A DNA stretch of 64,000 nt from Chrysomallon squamiferum (GCA_012295275.1 CM022666.1:507501-571500); one strand, 5' to 3'; counted from the first letter of the stretch, positions 1-17,170 are shown. Numbers and translations: made by a program. Notes: generated by a model from the letters alone, not told the origin.

Positions 1-236
1 CTTCTCCTACTGAGGTACTGACGCTAAAACTGCTTCCTCTACTACTGCTACTGCTACTGCTCCTACTACAACTACTACTGCTGCTATACTAGCTATTACT
101 ATTACTGTACTGTATTATTAATATTACTGTTCTTCTGCAATTGCTGTTGTGCTGTTAATGTTATTATTGTTATAATAATAATAAGAACAACAACACCAAT
201 AATAGGGCTGACTGTTAAAAGATCTATAATTAATTA

Positions 237-296
<60 letters not shown>

Positions 297-301
297 TGCA
301 G
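1..301 (+). repeat. Intron-like ACT/CTG and ATT trinucleotide DNA before the exon copy
   Basis: Degenerate ACT/CTG triplets run to about 170. An ATT run at about 238-294 leads directly into an acceptor-like TTACTGCAG at 293-301. The same kind of sequence in the opposite orientation lies in the last intron of TNF-C (19,364-19,960), so this reads as a relic of that intron. No gene seen. Confidence 0.7.
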
Positions 302-594
302 AAAAATCAAACGGTCTGAAGTGGCTGACCGGGTTTCTACAGGGGGCAGTGGACTTTGTGAACGGGACGATGCTGTGTCTGAGAGAGGGTGGACTCGTAA
401 ATATCGTCAGCCATTTCAGTTTCGACACATACAACAAGAAACCCAAACAAGACGCCGTCATCGTCAGACACGTCGTCTTCAAAGTGACAAACAAAACCTA
501 CACGAAACTCGCCTACGAGAACGTCTCTTTGAAACAACAGTACACCAGCCACCTCGAGGTCACGGAAATGTTTTCAACCAATGACTGCGTTTGA
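302..594 (+). pseudogene. Orphan, truncated copy of the last TNF-domain exon (copy 1)
   Basis: It begins right after an acceptor-like TTACTGCAG and is nearly identical to the last exon of TNF-C (19363..18978), including the LKW, CLREGGL and HFSFDTYNKK stretches of the TNF jelly-roll. It breaks at TGA (592-594), where TNF-C reads Gly in NDCVGVYVSTP. Past the stop the frame keeps only IYVSTP and then decays, so the final beta-strand is lost. Two codons are also missing before SHLEV. Upstream exons, if any, lie outside the window. The shared nonsense codon in copy 2 (7534-7832) shows the break predates the tandem duplication. Expression as a 3'-truncated transcript cannot be excluded. Confidence 0.75.
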
Positions 595-741
595 ATTTAC
601 GTATCAACACCTTATACATTTTATATATTATTCGTTGTTACCTGTGAGTCATGTCTATCTCTCCCCCCTCACTCCCGCCATCTCCTTGTTTATCTCACTG
701 TTTGATTTTCTTTCTTCTTCCTCTTTCCTTTGTTCGTTTTA

Positions 742-787
<46 letters not shown>

Positions 788-1206
788 AGACATCGGACAT
801 GCGTGAAAGAAAAACGTATTTCAAGTGTCAGGTTGGACTGTTTAGAAAACATGATACAGCAGTTTACACTTTTTATGTATCTGATTTTTACAGCCAGTGC
901 ACTGGTTCATGACGAATAATTTAAAATTATCTTCTTCCGAAACCAGGATGTATCTATTGCTGGAAATAGAAATTCTCGTGATTCATCTCATAACTTAGTT
1001 TTCATTTTAAAATATAATTTAATGTTAGATAACACAGTCTAATATGAAATAATATGACGTGCTGTTTTTATTTTATTTAATTTAAATGTATTTTAGCCAA
1101 TCAATTAATCGTTTCATCGATCAAATCTATCATTCATAGGATCACTAAAAGAATAAATTAGACAGTCGATCAATCATTAATTTGTTTGACAGTATATTTA
1201 ATATCG

Positions 1207-1258
<52 letters not shown>

Positions 1259-2140
1259 ATATATTAGTGACTACATAAATATACATAGACGGTAGGTTGT
1301 AAACTGCCTTGATACCTATGTTTAAGTATGTCACATATTACATCTGTGACTGGAATTACAAAAATAGCTTCCGATGTAAGACAAGAGAGGAAATCACGTG
1401 ACTGCAATTAAACGGGTATTTCAAACAGAGCGTGAGCCTACTTGCACTTTAAATTCACATTCTATTTATTACAGAAATAAAATAAGCGTATTTAATAAGT
1501 GTACGTACTAATAGATTTATTTATCTACATCTATACCTGTATCCACCTTTTTCTATCTACAACTACAACGAAAACTACTACTACTACCACTTCAGGTAAT
1601 AATAAAACTAGAAGCAGCAGTCTGAATATTAAGCAGTAGTAGTTGTAGTATAATCCTAGATTAATCTGTATACAAAGTTTGAATGTATGTATGTATGTAT
1701 GTATGTATGTATGTAGATATGTATGTATGTATATATATATATATGTAGATATGTATATATTTCATTTCTCTTTTACTTCAACTTTCTCTTTCTGCTTCTC
1801 TCTGATCTGTCATTTTTCCTTTTTCTTTTAAATTTTAAATTCCTAATCGTAAATTACCCATTTTCATTTTCTCCCTCCAAAATTTTCTACTTTCCTTTTT
1901 GTTTTGACTTTATTTTGCTCTGTTCTTTTCTTCTTTTTTGCCTCTGCAGCAATAATCCTCTTCTTTCTGATCTTATTACTGCAGTCATTTTTCATATTTT
2001 TATTACTAATGTTCTTGTTGTTGTTGTTAAACTTTTCGTTATATTAAATTTGTAAAACACTAATGCATACACGTAGATACAAATGGAAAGAATACGTGCA
2101 TGTGTTTTCAAACCCAGTGTGCATATATGTGTGCGTGTTT

Positions 2141-2287
<147 letters not shown>

Positions 2288-3040
2288 ATTACAACAATTC
2301 TCAGTTTTGTTCCACTTGATCGAACAGGTAAGTCGTATATCGAGTTCACTGATGAAAATATAAACACGACGATCTAGAATTTACGGGGAAGCCCCGTCTG
2401 TTTTGTTATATACTTGCTATCTAATTTTGGAATGACAAAGCTGAACTGATATGTTAGTATGTCATGGACTTGAAAATCAGCTGATAGTATTTTACGGAAC
2501 TCTAGACCTACAGAGTAACCAGTACACGTAAAAAAGAATAGTGTATTAAATAAATCAGTTAATGTTGTATAATATAATAATATAATGTAATATATGATAA
2601 TATAATATAATATATGATAGTATGTGATAATATATTATAACATAATCAAACAAGCCTATAAAATAAAGTAAAATAAAATAAAAATATAAAATAAATATAG
2701 AAATAAGGATAATATATTTAGATTATTTCTACATGTTAATAATCTTTTTTTTTTTTTTTTTTTTTTTTCTGAACTGATATGTGGCCTAAAATAAAAGAAC
2801 TCACATGTCATGGACAAATGGTTTAAATAAAAAATAAATCATTTCATTGATAATTATTAAATAAAGAAAACAAACTGAATAAATAAACAAATAAACAAGA
2901 CCGTCTATGTGTAGTGACGAGTAAAATACTGAATACAGCGTTTAAATGTTTTCACGTTCTTTATTAAAGTCAAAATTAGTCACGTCAAAATCCGTGATCT
3001 CAAAGTAAGACAACTCAGCTTCAAACGCCTTCACATCAGA

Positions 3041-3180
3041 GTCCTAGCACTGCAGTGGTTAAGCATCAGACTTTAAACCGGGAGAAACCAGGATCGGATC
3101 TTAACACCGAAACAGAACTAGGTGCTTATAAAGTAAAGCAGTGTACTTAATTACACACAGCTCCAGGATTCGAACCCGTG
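3041..3180 (+). repeat. tRNA-derived (SINE-like) relic
   Basis: The plus strand reads like a degraded tRNA: an A-box-like TAGCACTGCAGTGGTTAAGC, an anticodon-arm-like CAGACTTTAAACC, then a weak T-arm-like AGGATCGGATC. About 60 bp further on, the minus strand has a good B-box/T-arm, GGGTTCGAATCC (3168-3179). Copies lie at about 10,129-10,267 and, inverted and shorter, at about 14,184-14,306. The family is a guess; a SINE consensus search is needed. Confidence 0.4.
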
Positions 3181-4443
3181 ATTGACATTTCTGAAATTTC
3201 ACAAAGTTTAATGTTGTTTATTAACTCAGTAAATATTTCTGTTCTTACAAGTTTGTTTTACATAAGTAAAGATTTAATCCTAAAAATTAGATTTTGTCAG
3301 ACAGACAGAGAGACACACAGACAGAACTTCGCAATGGCTATTGTTTAAAAATCAACACAACCATGACAACAAGAGCAACAGTTTTATTGGAATCTTACAT
3401 ATATACAATTTTCTTTCATAGTTTGTATGTGTGTGTGTGTGTGTGTGTGTTTGTGTTATTTTTCCTGCACAAATAAATGCTTAGACATAAAGTATATATA
3501 TATATGCAAAAGTAATAATAATAAAATAATTAATTTCATGCCATTTTTATTAAATGCATTAGGTTTCAAATATGAAAAATTTCAATTTACGTCTGAACAA
3601 ATTTCAAAACACATGAATTTTCTACTTTAATTATAAGCGGTGACACGTATGTATGTGAATATGAACAATTACAATTACACACATGAAATAAAAAAGATAT
3701 ATAACATTAAGTAGTTGATGTAAGTTAAAAAGCCTTTTGTGTAAAACACATAAAAGTAAAAATAAATAGTATGTACACTATGCTAGTATATTAGCAAACT
3801 CTCTGTGTGTTTGCTATATAAATAATATATATATACTGTAGATGTTTGAAACGAATTACAGTGACCTCACATGATTTTTACTCATGAAATAAAAAAGATA
3901 TATAGCATTAAGTAGTTGGTGTAACTTTTATAAAGCTTTTTGTGTAAAACACATAAAAGTTAAAATAAATAGTAAGTACACAACGTTATTTTATGAGCAA
4001 AATGTGTGTAGATATAGATATAGATATATGCACAGACATACACAAATACATTCAAACATGTTTGTGTAATGATAATAATGATTCAGTTTAAAGGAAATTA
4101 CATTGTAACTGGTTTAAAGCATTTGATATCACTAGTAACACAAATATCACTAGTAACTTGTTCTTGTGACAAAAAATGAAGTATCACAGCTTTATAATTA
4201 TACATTAACATATATATATACAGATACAAACATACATATATACATACAAACATGCACATGTGTCAAAATAAAATATCGGTAGAAAACAAAAAAGAGAAAA
4301 AATACTGTATTCAGGTACTTTCTCCAAAAAAACAAAAATAATAAGAACAACAACAACAACAACAACAAGAAAAAATAGAATAATTAAAAATAAAAGTAAC
4401 AATCTAAAATAGCTTGTTACCAAGTCATTCAAGAACCCCAGCA

Positions 4444-4895
4444 CTAAGTTATCATTAGAATTTCAAAGAAATTTGATATCGGCATATCATATATCAAATG
4501 TGGTTCACTAAAGTACGAGTAAACACAGTCGTTTTTACGAACGCGTACGGAAACGTGCAGATCGGCGGACAAGTACGAACTCTTTTTAACATCAAGTTTT
4601 TCCAAAGCGAGGCTCTTATTACTACCGTCACGTGACTTGCTTAAAATCGCATGCGTGACAAACTGTTTGTTTCCCGTGTCAAGTTTATTGTTCACTGTAT
4701 CCAGACTGAAGTGACTGTGAAGACTAACCAGGCCGTTTCTCTTCAAGCAAAGAGTGTTGTTGAAAAATGTGACGTCACCCATCACAAAGGCATTCTGGGA
4801 TTTCGTCACCCAGTGGAGAGTGTGGTTTTTTTCTGTAATATACAAAAAAAAAAAAAAAAAAAATAAATTAATTAATAATAATAATAATAATAATA

Positions 4896-4926
<31 letters not shown>

Positions 4927-6743
4927 GTAATAATAATTTATAATAAAATTAAATAAATAAATAAATATACAATAACAAATTTACTGACATATATATATTG
5001 TTGTGAATGTATGAAATACTGATAAAAAACCACAATGGAAACATTAAATTTCCGATATATAAACTGAGTATATGTATGAAATTAAAGATCATGTGAAGTA
5101 AATACTGATAATTAATAAACAAACAGAGACACGTATGGAGGGAGGTAAAGAGAAAGAGAGAGGGAGGGAGACGGAGAGTAAGTGACAGACAGACAGACAG
5201 ACGGAGAGATGAACGTACTTGTCAGAGCAGTGTTCAGTGTGACTAAGGCTGCAGTTACTGGTCTCTTTGCACTGGAAGCTGACGTCTTTCCTAAAATAAC
5301 ATTTTTACATTTATACTAACAATAACAATAACAATAATAATAATAACAATAATAACAATAATAATAACACTAACAATAATAATAATAATAATAAGTAAGT
5401 AAAAAAACAACAACAATAACAACAACAAGTGTAATAATAATAATAAATAAATAAATAAATAAATAAATAAATACATAAATAAATAAATAAACAAAAAGAG
5501 TACAAAGGGTTTCTTAAAATACAAACTAAAAGCAATCTCAACTAAAAACAACAACAATAATAATAATAATTGTTTAATTAAATTAATTAATTAATTGAAA
5601 TAAGCGATAATTTCATTCTTACCATCAGCACAGTTTATACGAATTATTTTTTCTTTTGCTGTCAGCAAATCTTCGCTTCTGATAGGAATCTGTAATTTGA
5701 TTATATATATATATATATTCATTTATTTATTTAATATCAGTTAATTTAATTCTGGTGACACAGCTTCATAGATCATTGTATAATAATTAACAAATATACA
5801 AAGAGAAACAAACAACAAATAATAATAATAAAAATATATAAATAAACAAAATAAATGTTTTAAAAACATATACCCAATAACAACGACAACAACAACAATG
5901 ATGATGATGATGATGATGATGATGATAACTGTTCCGCCTGCTCATAGGATTTGCCGATTACGGTGAGGTCGTGTTCTCAGTAAGCTATTTTTAGATACAT
6001 CCGGGAATTCCAAATCAAGGGAAAACCCAACAATATTTCCACTATCATTATTCACAGCGATAAAATCCGTGACCAGAATAAAGAAAATACTAGCAGCAGT
6101 AGTAGTAGTACTAGTAGTAGTAGTAGTGGTAGTAGTAATCGACTTTTCCTCTCTTACATTAATTCTAAAGCTCAAACTGTTTGTTTTATTTATTAATCTA
6201 ATAAAGTGATATGAAATTTTATAAATTACAAAAATATATAATTACCATGCCGCGACGTTCACTCATCTCCTTGAAGTCCTCCTGGTCCTTTCTAACGCAG
6301 CAGACGCCATTTAAAGATTTAAACACGACACGAACACCTGGAATCCCAGCGTCACCGCACGGGTAACACAAAAAGTCCTGTCCAGCAACCACAACACTGG
6401 CTTTCTCTGAGTGACTCCGTGTCTCACATTTTACGAGGAACCCTGTCAGGACACAAACTACCGCAAACAGTATTAGAACCAAGACAACGGCAGCAATAAA
6501 CATATATTTGACAGTACTGGAGTTAAAAGCACTTTGTGTCCTATACAGTTGTGGTCGAAAAGAGCCCGACTCAATCCACGTAAAGCGCACATTCCCACCG
6601 CCATTTCGAATCATTTTCTCGTCTGCAGATGTTCCGCGGGAGGAAACTAGTTCATGTGTTTCGTTTGAACTGTTTTGCCTTGAGTACAGAGAGCTGTTGT
6701 TTTGTGTTTTCAGAGCATTTCCATTTGTAGACTTTGACATCAT
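4444..6743 (-). CDS. TNF superfamily ligand-like type II membrane protein (TNF-A), 341 aa
   Basis: Predicted trimeric cytokine ligand displayed at the cell surface. Coding exons on the minus strand are 6743..6246, 5689..5623, 5290..5219 and 4832..4444 (498+67+72+389 nt = 342 codons with TAG), all with GT-AG junctions and matching phases. Residues 1-79 are a cytoplasmic tail, about 80-105 a transmembrane helix (FIAAVVLVLILFAVVCVL), then a stalk with a C-x2-C...CC module (CYPCGDAGIPG...CCV). The TNF domain begins at KRPVTAALVTLN and contains LHWVTKSQNAF, a GL-x-x-L-H-S-H-F strand matching the family's GLYxIYSQVxF, and a C-terminal NFFEIL like FFGIIAL. The start could be either of two consecutive Met codons. 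The gene is a tandem paralogue of TNF-B. Which TNF subfamily it belongs to is not clear from the sequence. Confidence 0.87.
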
Positions 6744-6801
6744 TTTTGTTCAGGTCTTGCCGAGAGAACGGAAGCGACTGAATGAACACGTCTGTCGCGA
6801 A

Positions 6802-6851
6802 CTTTATATATCTCGTGTCGGGATTTCCCCACATTGTTGTTATTTGATTGG
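6802..6851 (-). promoter_or_regulatory. TNF-A core promoter: CCAAT box, kappaB site, TATA box
   Basis: Read on the minus strand: CCAAT (6851..6847), GGGGAAATCCC (6830..6820, matching the kappaB consensus GGGRNNYYCC) and TATATAAAG (6810..6802). The ATG at 6743 is about 60 nt past the TATA box, leaving room for a short 5' UTR. The same order and similar spacing occur before TNF-B. Confidence 0.7.
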
Positions 6852-6930
6852 CTGTTCCTTTCAGGCCTTCGCCGGTTTCGTTACGTCATCATTTTTACAC
6901 CGGAAAGATATAAATGTGTTAAATAGCTAA

Positions 6931-6970
6931 AAATGTAAAACGTTGTATTCATATATCCGTATTTCATGAT

Positions 6971-7064
<94 letters not shown>

Positions 7065-7084
7065 ACATTATTATCGTCATCGTC

Positions 7085-7144
<60 letters not shown>

Positions 7145-7208
7145 ACATTATTATCGTCATCATCGTTATTATTATTATTATTATCACTTGGACGAATCTC
7201 TACTTTTA
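6931..7208. repeat. Junction between tandem units: AAAT and ATT runs with a duplicated block
   Basis: An AAAT run (about 6972-7000) and two ATT runs, each followed by a near-identical segment with TAACACATTATTATCGTCAT (about 7061-7080 and 7141-7160). This low-complexity stretch separates the two large duplicated units and may mark where they were joined. No gene seen. Confidence 0.7.
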
Positions 7209-7456
7209 TTACTTCTCCTACTGAGGCTACTGATGCTACAACTGCTTCCTCTACTACTGCTACTGCTACTGTTACTGCTACTACTACTACTACTACTGCT
7301 GTTATACTAGCTATTACTATTACTGTACTGTATTGTTAATACTACTGCTCTTCTGCAATTGCTGTTGTGCTGTTAATGTTATTATTGTTATAATAATAAT
7401 AAGAACAACAACACCAATAATAGGGCTGACTGTTAAAAGATCTATAATTAATTAGA

Positions 7457-7520
<64 letters not shown>

Positions 7521-7533
7521 GTTATTACTGCAG

Positions 7534-7832
7534 AAAAATAAAACGGTCTGAAGTGGCTGAGCGGGTTTCTACAGGGGGCAGTGGACTTTGTGAACGGGAC
7601 GATGCTGTGTCTGAGAGAGGGTGGACTCGTAAACATCGTCAGCCATTTCAGTTTCGACACATACAACAAGAAACCCAAACAAGACGCCGTCATCGTCAGA
7701 CACGTCGTCTTCAAAGTGACAAACAAAACCTACACGAAACTCGCCTACGAGAACGTCTTTTTGAAACAGTGCACGTACAGGTCGAGCCACCTCGAGGTCA
7801 CGGAACGGTTTTCAACCAATGACTGCGTTTGA
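7534..7832 (+). pseudogene. Orphan, truncated copy of the last TNF-domain exon (copy 2)
   Basis: It follows an acceptor-like TTACTGCAG and matches the last exon of TNF-C closely, keeping the [12 protein letters not shown] stretch lost in copy 1. It ends at the same TGA as copy 1, in place of the Gly codon of TNF-C. The sequence upstream is the end of unit 1, so no first, second or third TNF exon on the plus strand can precede it. It is a stranded exon rather than part of a gene. Confidence 0.8.
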
Positions 7833-11532
<3,700 letters not shown>

Positions 11533-11950
11533 CTAAGTTATCATTAGAATTTCAAAGAAATTTGATATCGGCATATCATATATCAAATGCGGTTCACTAA
11601 AGTACGAGTAAACACAGTCGTTTTTACGAACGCGTACGGAAACGTGCAGATCGGCGGACAGGTACGAACTCTGTTTAACATCAAGTTTCTCCAAAGCGAG
11701 GCTCTTATTACTACCGTCACGTGACTTGCCTAAAATCGCGTGCGTGACAAACTGTTTGTTTCCCGTGTCAAGTTTATTGTTCACTGTATCCAGACTGAAG
11801 TGACTGTGAAGACTAACCAGGCCGTTTCTCTTCAAGCAAAGAGTGTTGTTGAAAAATGTGACGTCACCCATCACAAAGGCATTCTGGGATTTCGTCACCC
11901 ACTGGAGAGTGTGGTTTTTTTCTGTAATATACAAGCAAAAAAAAAAAGCA

Positions 11951-12032
<82 letters not shown>

Positions 12033-13899
12033 TTATAATAAAATTAAATAAATAAATAAATAAATAAATATACAATAACAAATTTACTGACATATATATA
12101 TTGTAGTGAATGTATGAAATACTGATAAAAAACCACAATGGAAACATTAAATTACCGATATATAAACTGAGTATATGTATGAAATCAAAGATCACTGATA
12201 ATTAATAAACAAACAGAGACACGTATGGAGGGAGGTAAAGAGAAAGAGAGAGGGAGGGAGACGGAGAGAAAGTGACAGACAGACAGACAGACAGACGGAG
12301 AGATGAACGTACTTGTCAGAGCAGTGTTCAGTGTGACTAAGGCTGCAGTTACTGGTCTCTTTGCACTGGAAGCTGACATCTTTCCTAAAATAACATTTTT
12401 ACATTTATACTAACAATAATAATAATAATAATAATAACAACAACAACAACAACAACAGCAACAACAACAATAATAATAATAATAATAATAATAACAATAA
12501 TAATAATAAAGTAATAACAATAATAATAATAAGTAAGTAAATAAAAAGGAAAAACAAAAGGTTTTTAAAAATACAGACAAAAAGCAGTTTCAAAATAAAT
12601 AAATAAACAAATGAAATACAGAAGTGAGAAGACGAAGAATTAATTAATTGAAATAAACGATAAATTCATTCTTACCGTCAGCACAGTTTATACGAATTAT
12701 TTTTTCTTTCAGCAAATCTTTCTTTCCTACTGGAACCTGGAATGTGATACAGGTTCACTGATTTATTTGTAAGAAGTGATTTTAAAAACAAACTGGATGA
12801 AAAGTCATTTAGTCATGTAAATGCAATAAACAAAGAGAAACAACAAACAAATAATAACAAAAATAAATAAATAGATAAATAAATAAATCAATTTTAATTC
12901 ATTATAAGAAGAAGAAAAATATATTAATTTTCAAATATAGATAGATAGATAGATAGATATTCGTAACAACAACAACAACGATAATAATAATAATGATAAA
13001 AACAATGATAATAATAATAATTTTGCTGATTGTGTTCTCAGTAATCGATCGCGTTCTCAGTAATCTATCGCGTTCTCAGTTAGCGATCGTGTTCGGCGTA
13101 AGCTATTTTTAGAAATATCCTGGGAATTCTAAATGACGGGAAATCCCAGTAATATTTTCACTATCACTACTCACAGCTTAGATCCGTGTCGAAAATAAAA
13201 ATACTACTACTGGAACAAGAATAACAAATACAACAAGACACAAACACACACACTATATACGAATGGACTTTTGCTCTCTTACATTAATTCTAAAGCCCAA
13301 ACTGTTTGTTTTATTTATTCATTTAATTCTTCACTTCTGAGATCTAAACGTTCGTGATTCGAAATTTATAAGTTTTGTTTACACACACGCGCGCGCGCAC
13401 TCAGTGTAACATTATACACACATATAGTTACAATTACAAAATATATAATTACCATGCCGCGACGTTCACTCATCTCCTTGAAATCCTCCTGGTTCTTTCT
13501 CACGCAGCAGACGCCATTTAAAGATTTAAACACGACACGAACACCTGGAATCCCCGCGTCACCGCACGGGAAACACAAAACGTCCTGTCCAGCTACCACA
13601 ACACTGGCTTTGTCTGAGTGACTCCGTGTCTCACATTTTACGAGGAATCCTGTCAGTACACAAACTGCCGCAAACAGTATTGGAACCAAGGCAACGGCAG
13701 CAATAAACATATATTTGACAGTGCTGGAGTTAAAAGCACTTCGTGTCCTATGCACCCGAGGTCGAATGATTTTCTCGTCTGCGGCTGTTTCACTGGAGGA
13801 AACTAGTTCGTGTGTTTCGTTTGTACTGTTTTGCCTTGTGTACAGAGAGCCGTTGTTTTCTGTTTCCACAAAACGTACGTTAGCTGTGTTTGACAACAT
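11533..13899 (-). CDS. TNF superfamily ligand-like type II membrane protein (TNF-B), 322 aa
   Basis: Tandem paralogue of TNF-A with the same four-exon structure: 13899..13453, 12736..12676, 12384..12313 and 11921..11533 (447+61+72+389 nt = 323 codons with stop), phases 0, 1, 1. It has a cytoplasmic tail with an NETHELVSS motif, a transmembrane helix near residues 63-88 (MFIAAVALVPILFAAVCVL), the stalk motif CFPCGDAGIPG...CCV, then a TNF domain starting KRPVTAALVTLN and ending SNFFEILMIT. Differences from TNF-A cluster in the tail, where B lacks about 19 residues before RTRSAFNSS, and in exon 2; the TNF domain is almost the same. The frame is open throughout, so it looks functional. Predicted role: surface or shed ligand for a TNF receptor-type protein. 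Confidence 0.87.
13138..13147. promoter_or_regulatory. kappaB consensus in intron 1 of TNF-B
   Basis: GGGAAATCCC is a perfect match to GGGRNNYYCC. A second half-match, GGGAATTCT, sits at 13122-13130. The homologous place in TNF-A intron 1 has GGGAATTCC (6003-6011) and a weaker GGGAAAACCC nearby. Binding is not shown by sequence alone. Confidence 0.4.
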
Positions 13900-13961
13900 A
13901 TTTTGTTGAGTGCTGACCGACAGAAATGACGCAAACTGAATTAACAGATCGATGTCCTGGG

Positions 13962-14011
13962 TTTATAAATACCTCGGAAAGGGATTCCCCGCATTGCTTT
14001 ATCGCGATTGG
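13962..14011 (-). promoter_or_regulatory. TNF-B core promoter: CCAAT box, kappaB site, TATA box
   Basis: On the minus strand: CCAAT (14011..14007), GGGGAATCCC (13990..13981, perfect kappaB consensus) and TATTTATAAA (13971..13962). The ATG is at 13899. The order is the same as before TNF-A, but the kappaB core differs (GGGATTCCCC here, GGGATTTCCCC in A), so the match is retained despite change. Confidence 0.7.
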
Positions 14012-14145
14012 CTGTCACTATCAGGTTATCAAGGTATCGTAATCTCTAAATGTGTAAAACTGTTGTATTCATATATCCGATAGTTCCTTATTTCGTGATT
14101 TAAAATAATAATAAATAAGTATATAAATAGCAGTAATAATAATAA

Positions 14146-14179
<34 letters not shown>

Positions 14180-15413
14180 TTGCCCGTAATTAAGTACACT
14201 GCTTCAGTTTATAAGCACCTAGTTCTGTTTCGGTGTCAAGATCCGATCCTGGTTTCTCCCGGTTTAAAGTCTGATGCTTAACCACTGCAAGTGCTAGGAC
14301 TCTGATGTGAAGGCGTTTGAAGCTGAGTTTTCTTACTCTGAGATCACGGATTTTGACGTGACTAATTTTGACTTTAATAAAGAACGTGAAAACATTTAAA
14401 CGCTGTATTCAGTATTTTACTACACATAGACGGTTTTGTCTGACTGATTATTCACATATTTGTTTATTTGTTTATTTGTTTATTTATTTAATTATTCATT
14501 TATGTACTTGTTATGTTTATTTGTTTGTTTGTTTGTTTGTTTGTTTATTTGTTTGTTCATTTGTTTGTTTTCTTTCTTTATTTAGATATTTAATTAATTA
14601 ATGAAATTATTTATTTTTTATTTAATTCATGTGTTTGTTTCTCTATTTTTATATCTATATATTATTTTTTTATACACATGTATGTATGTAAGTCAGTTAT
14701 GTGAATTCTGTATGTTAGGTCAGCAAAAGAATAAAAAAATGTGTTATTAAAAAGTACCTTTCATTACATGCAGAAATCATCTAAATATATTCTCCTTATT
14801 TCTAGGCTTTATTTTAATTCTTATTTTATTTTACTTTATTTTATATGGTTGTTTGACTATGTTATGTTATATTATATTTTATTAATTTGTTTAATAAACG
14901 ATTGTGTTTTACGTGTACTGGTTACTAAAATACTTTCACCTGATTTTCAAGTCAAGACATATTCAAATGTCAGTGCAGCTTTGTTATTCCAAAATTAGAT
15001 AGGACTCAAATAACATTTCAGATACAAGAAAATATCCAACATAGACGGGGCTTCCCCTTTGAATACTGATCGTCGTGTTTACACTTTTATCAATGAACTC
15101 GATATACGACTTACGTATTCGATCGAGTGGAAAATAACTGGGAATTTTTGTAATGTTTACAACTTAACGTAGTTCATTGAGAAATAGACAAAGTAACGAT
15201 TTGTTTGTATGGGTGATATCTATTTCCTTCGATCCCCTGATTTACTGACAAATATTTCTTCAGGTTCTCGTGCACTCCTGCCTAATTTTGTGAATAAAAT
15301 ATTCACAGCTGAGGTTATTGAAAAAATTAGATTTTTTGTACACACTTAACACAATGTTTAATACTCACTGGACTGTGTGAATGATCCCTAACAGAACAAG
15401 TTCAATTTAACTG

Positions 15414-15415
<2 letters not shown>

Positions 15416-15499
<84 letters not shown>
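15416..15499. repeat. (TC)n microsatellite
   Basis: An uninterrupted TC run, the inverted counterpart of the GA tract at 2143-2286 but about 60 bp shorter. Confidence 0.95.
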
Positions 15500-15503
<4 letters not shown>

Positions 15504-16188
15504 AGTTTGAAAACACAAGCACGTATTCTTTCACGAATATCTACAACAGTAACAATAACAGTAATAATAACATGAACAAGTACTGCAGTAATAAGAACAG
15601 AAAGAAGAGGCAAATATGAAATAAACAGTTAAATGAACAGAACAAAATAAAGTCAAAATAAAAAGGAAAGAAGAAAATTTTGAAAGGGAGAAAATGATAA
15701 TGGGTAATTTACTATCATTTAGAAGAAAAGGGAAACTGACAGATCAGAGAGAAGCAGAAAGCGAAAACAGAAAGTAGAAAATAAAGAGAAAAGAAATATG
15801 AGCAACACGTTCTGATGTTCAAATATACATTCATTGTGTGCATATTGATCTAGGATTATACTACAACTACTACAGCTACTAGTAAAACTAAAACTGCTGC
15901 TTCTGCTATTATTATTACCACTACTATGTGTGTTTGTCGACTGGTAGTGGTAGTAGTAGTAGTTTCTGATGTAGCTGTAGTAGTAGAAGTAGTAGTAGTA
16001 CTATTATAGTTACTGTTACTTCTACTACTACTGTTACTATTATTGTTGTTGTTGTTGTGGTGGTGGTGGTGGTGGAGGTGGTAGTACTATTATAGTTAGC
16101 TGTACTTCTACTATGTTACTATTATTGTTCAATAGTAGCCGTAATAGCAGTATTATCAATAGTATCATTAGTAACATCAATAGCAGAT

Positions 16189-16263
16189 AGATAGATAGAT
16201 AGACAGAAAGACAGACAAACAGACAGATAGATAGAAAGATAGATAGATAGACAGACATACAGC

Positions 16264-16295
<32 letters not shown>

Positions 16296-16315
16296 TATAT
16301 AGATACAGGTATAGA
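16189..16315. repeat. GATA/GACA tetranucleotide repeat
   Basis: Interspersed GATA and GACA tetranucleotides. The apparent reading frame on the other strand is a by-product of the repeat. Confidence 0.9.
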
Positions 16316-16560
16316 GGTAGACAAACAGAAATAAATCTATTATTACGCACACTTATTAAATATGTTTATTTTATTTCCATAATAAATGGAATGTGAATTT
16401 AATGTACAAGCAGGCTCACGATCCGTTTGAAATACCCGTTTAATTACAGTCACGTGATTTCCTCTCTCGTCTTACACCTTGGAGCTATTTTTGTAATTTT
16501 AGTCGCTGACGTAATTTAACATACTTAAACTTGGATATCAAGGTCGGTTCAACCTACCGT

Positions 16561-16966
16561 GTAGGATTATACTACAACTACTACTGCTACTACTAAAATA
16601 AAACTACTGCTACTGCTATCATTATTACCACCACTAACTATGTATATTACTAGTAGTCGTTTCTGTTGTAGTTAAGGTTGTAGTAGTAGAAGTAGTAGTA
16701 CCATTACACTTACTACTACTACTACTGCTGCTGCTACGGCTGTTATTATTATTGTCGTCGTTGTTGTTGTTGTTTTGGTAGTAGTAATAGTAGCAGTAGT
16801 AGTAGTAGTAGTATCAATAGTAGTAATATCACTAGAACTATAATGATAATAATAACAGTAATAATAGTTCAGTAGTAATATAGTTGATGTTGAATCAACA
16901 GCAGCAGTAGTAGTAGTAGTAGTGGTAGTAGTAGTAGTAGTGGTAGTAGTAGTGGTAGTGGTAGTG

Positions 16967-17000
<34 letters not shown>

Positions 17001-17098
17001 TAGTAGTAGTAGTAGTAGTGGTAGTGGTAGTAGTAGTAGTCGTAGTGGTAGTGGTAGTAGTAGTAGTGGTAGTGGTAGTAGTAGTAGTAGTGGTAGTG

Positions 17099-17146
<48 letters not shown>

Positions 17147-17170
17147 ATGGCAGCAGCTGACAATACTAAG
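16561..17170. repeat. GTA/GTG triplet array in the 3' flank of TNF-C
   Basis: Imperfect AGT/GTA triplets, densest at about 16,905-17,148 with GTA and GTG units. It stays open in several frames (poly-Val, poly-Thr, poly-Tyr), which triplet periodicity explains. No gene seen. Confidence 0.85.

Larger units (their letters stand above)
14184..16560 (-). repeat. Inverted copy of the unit 1/2 flank (matches 3,160 down to 1,280)
   Basis: Read on the minus strand it follows unit 1 in reverse order: the tRNA-like segment (14,184-14,306), the AAATACTGAATACAGCG block, the region around 2,400-2,500 (14,930-15,000), the GA tract (TC at about 15,416-15,499) and the block at 1,380-1,460 (16,400-16,490). 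It is interrupted by expansions such as GTTT (about 14,520-14,545) and ACT/AGT triplets. It is the 3' flank of TNF-C, showing that the flanks of the two units derive from the TNF-C 3' region or the reverse. No gene here. Confidence 0.8.
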
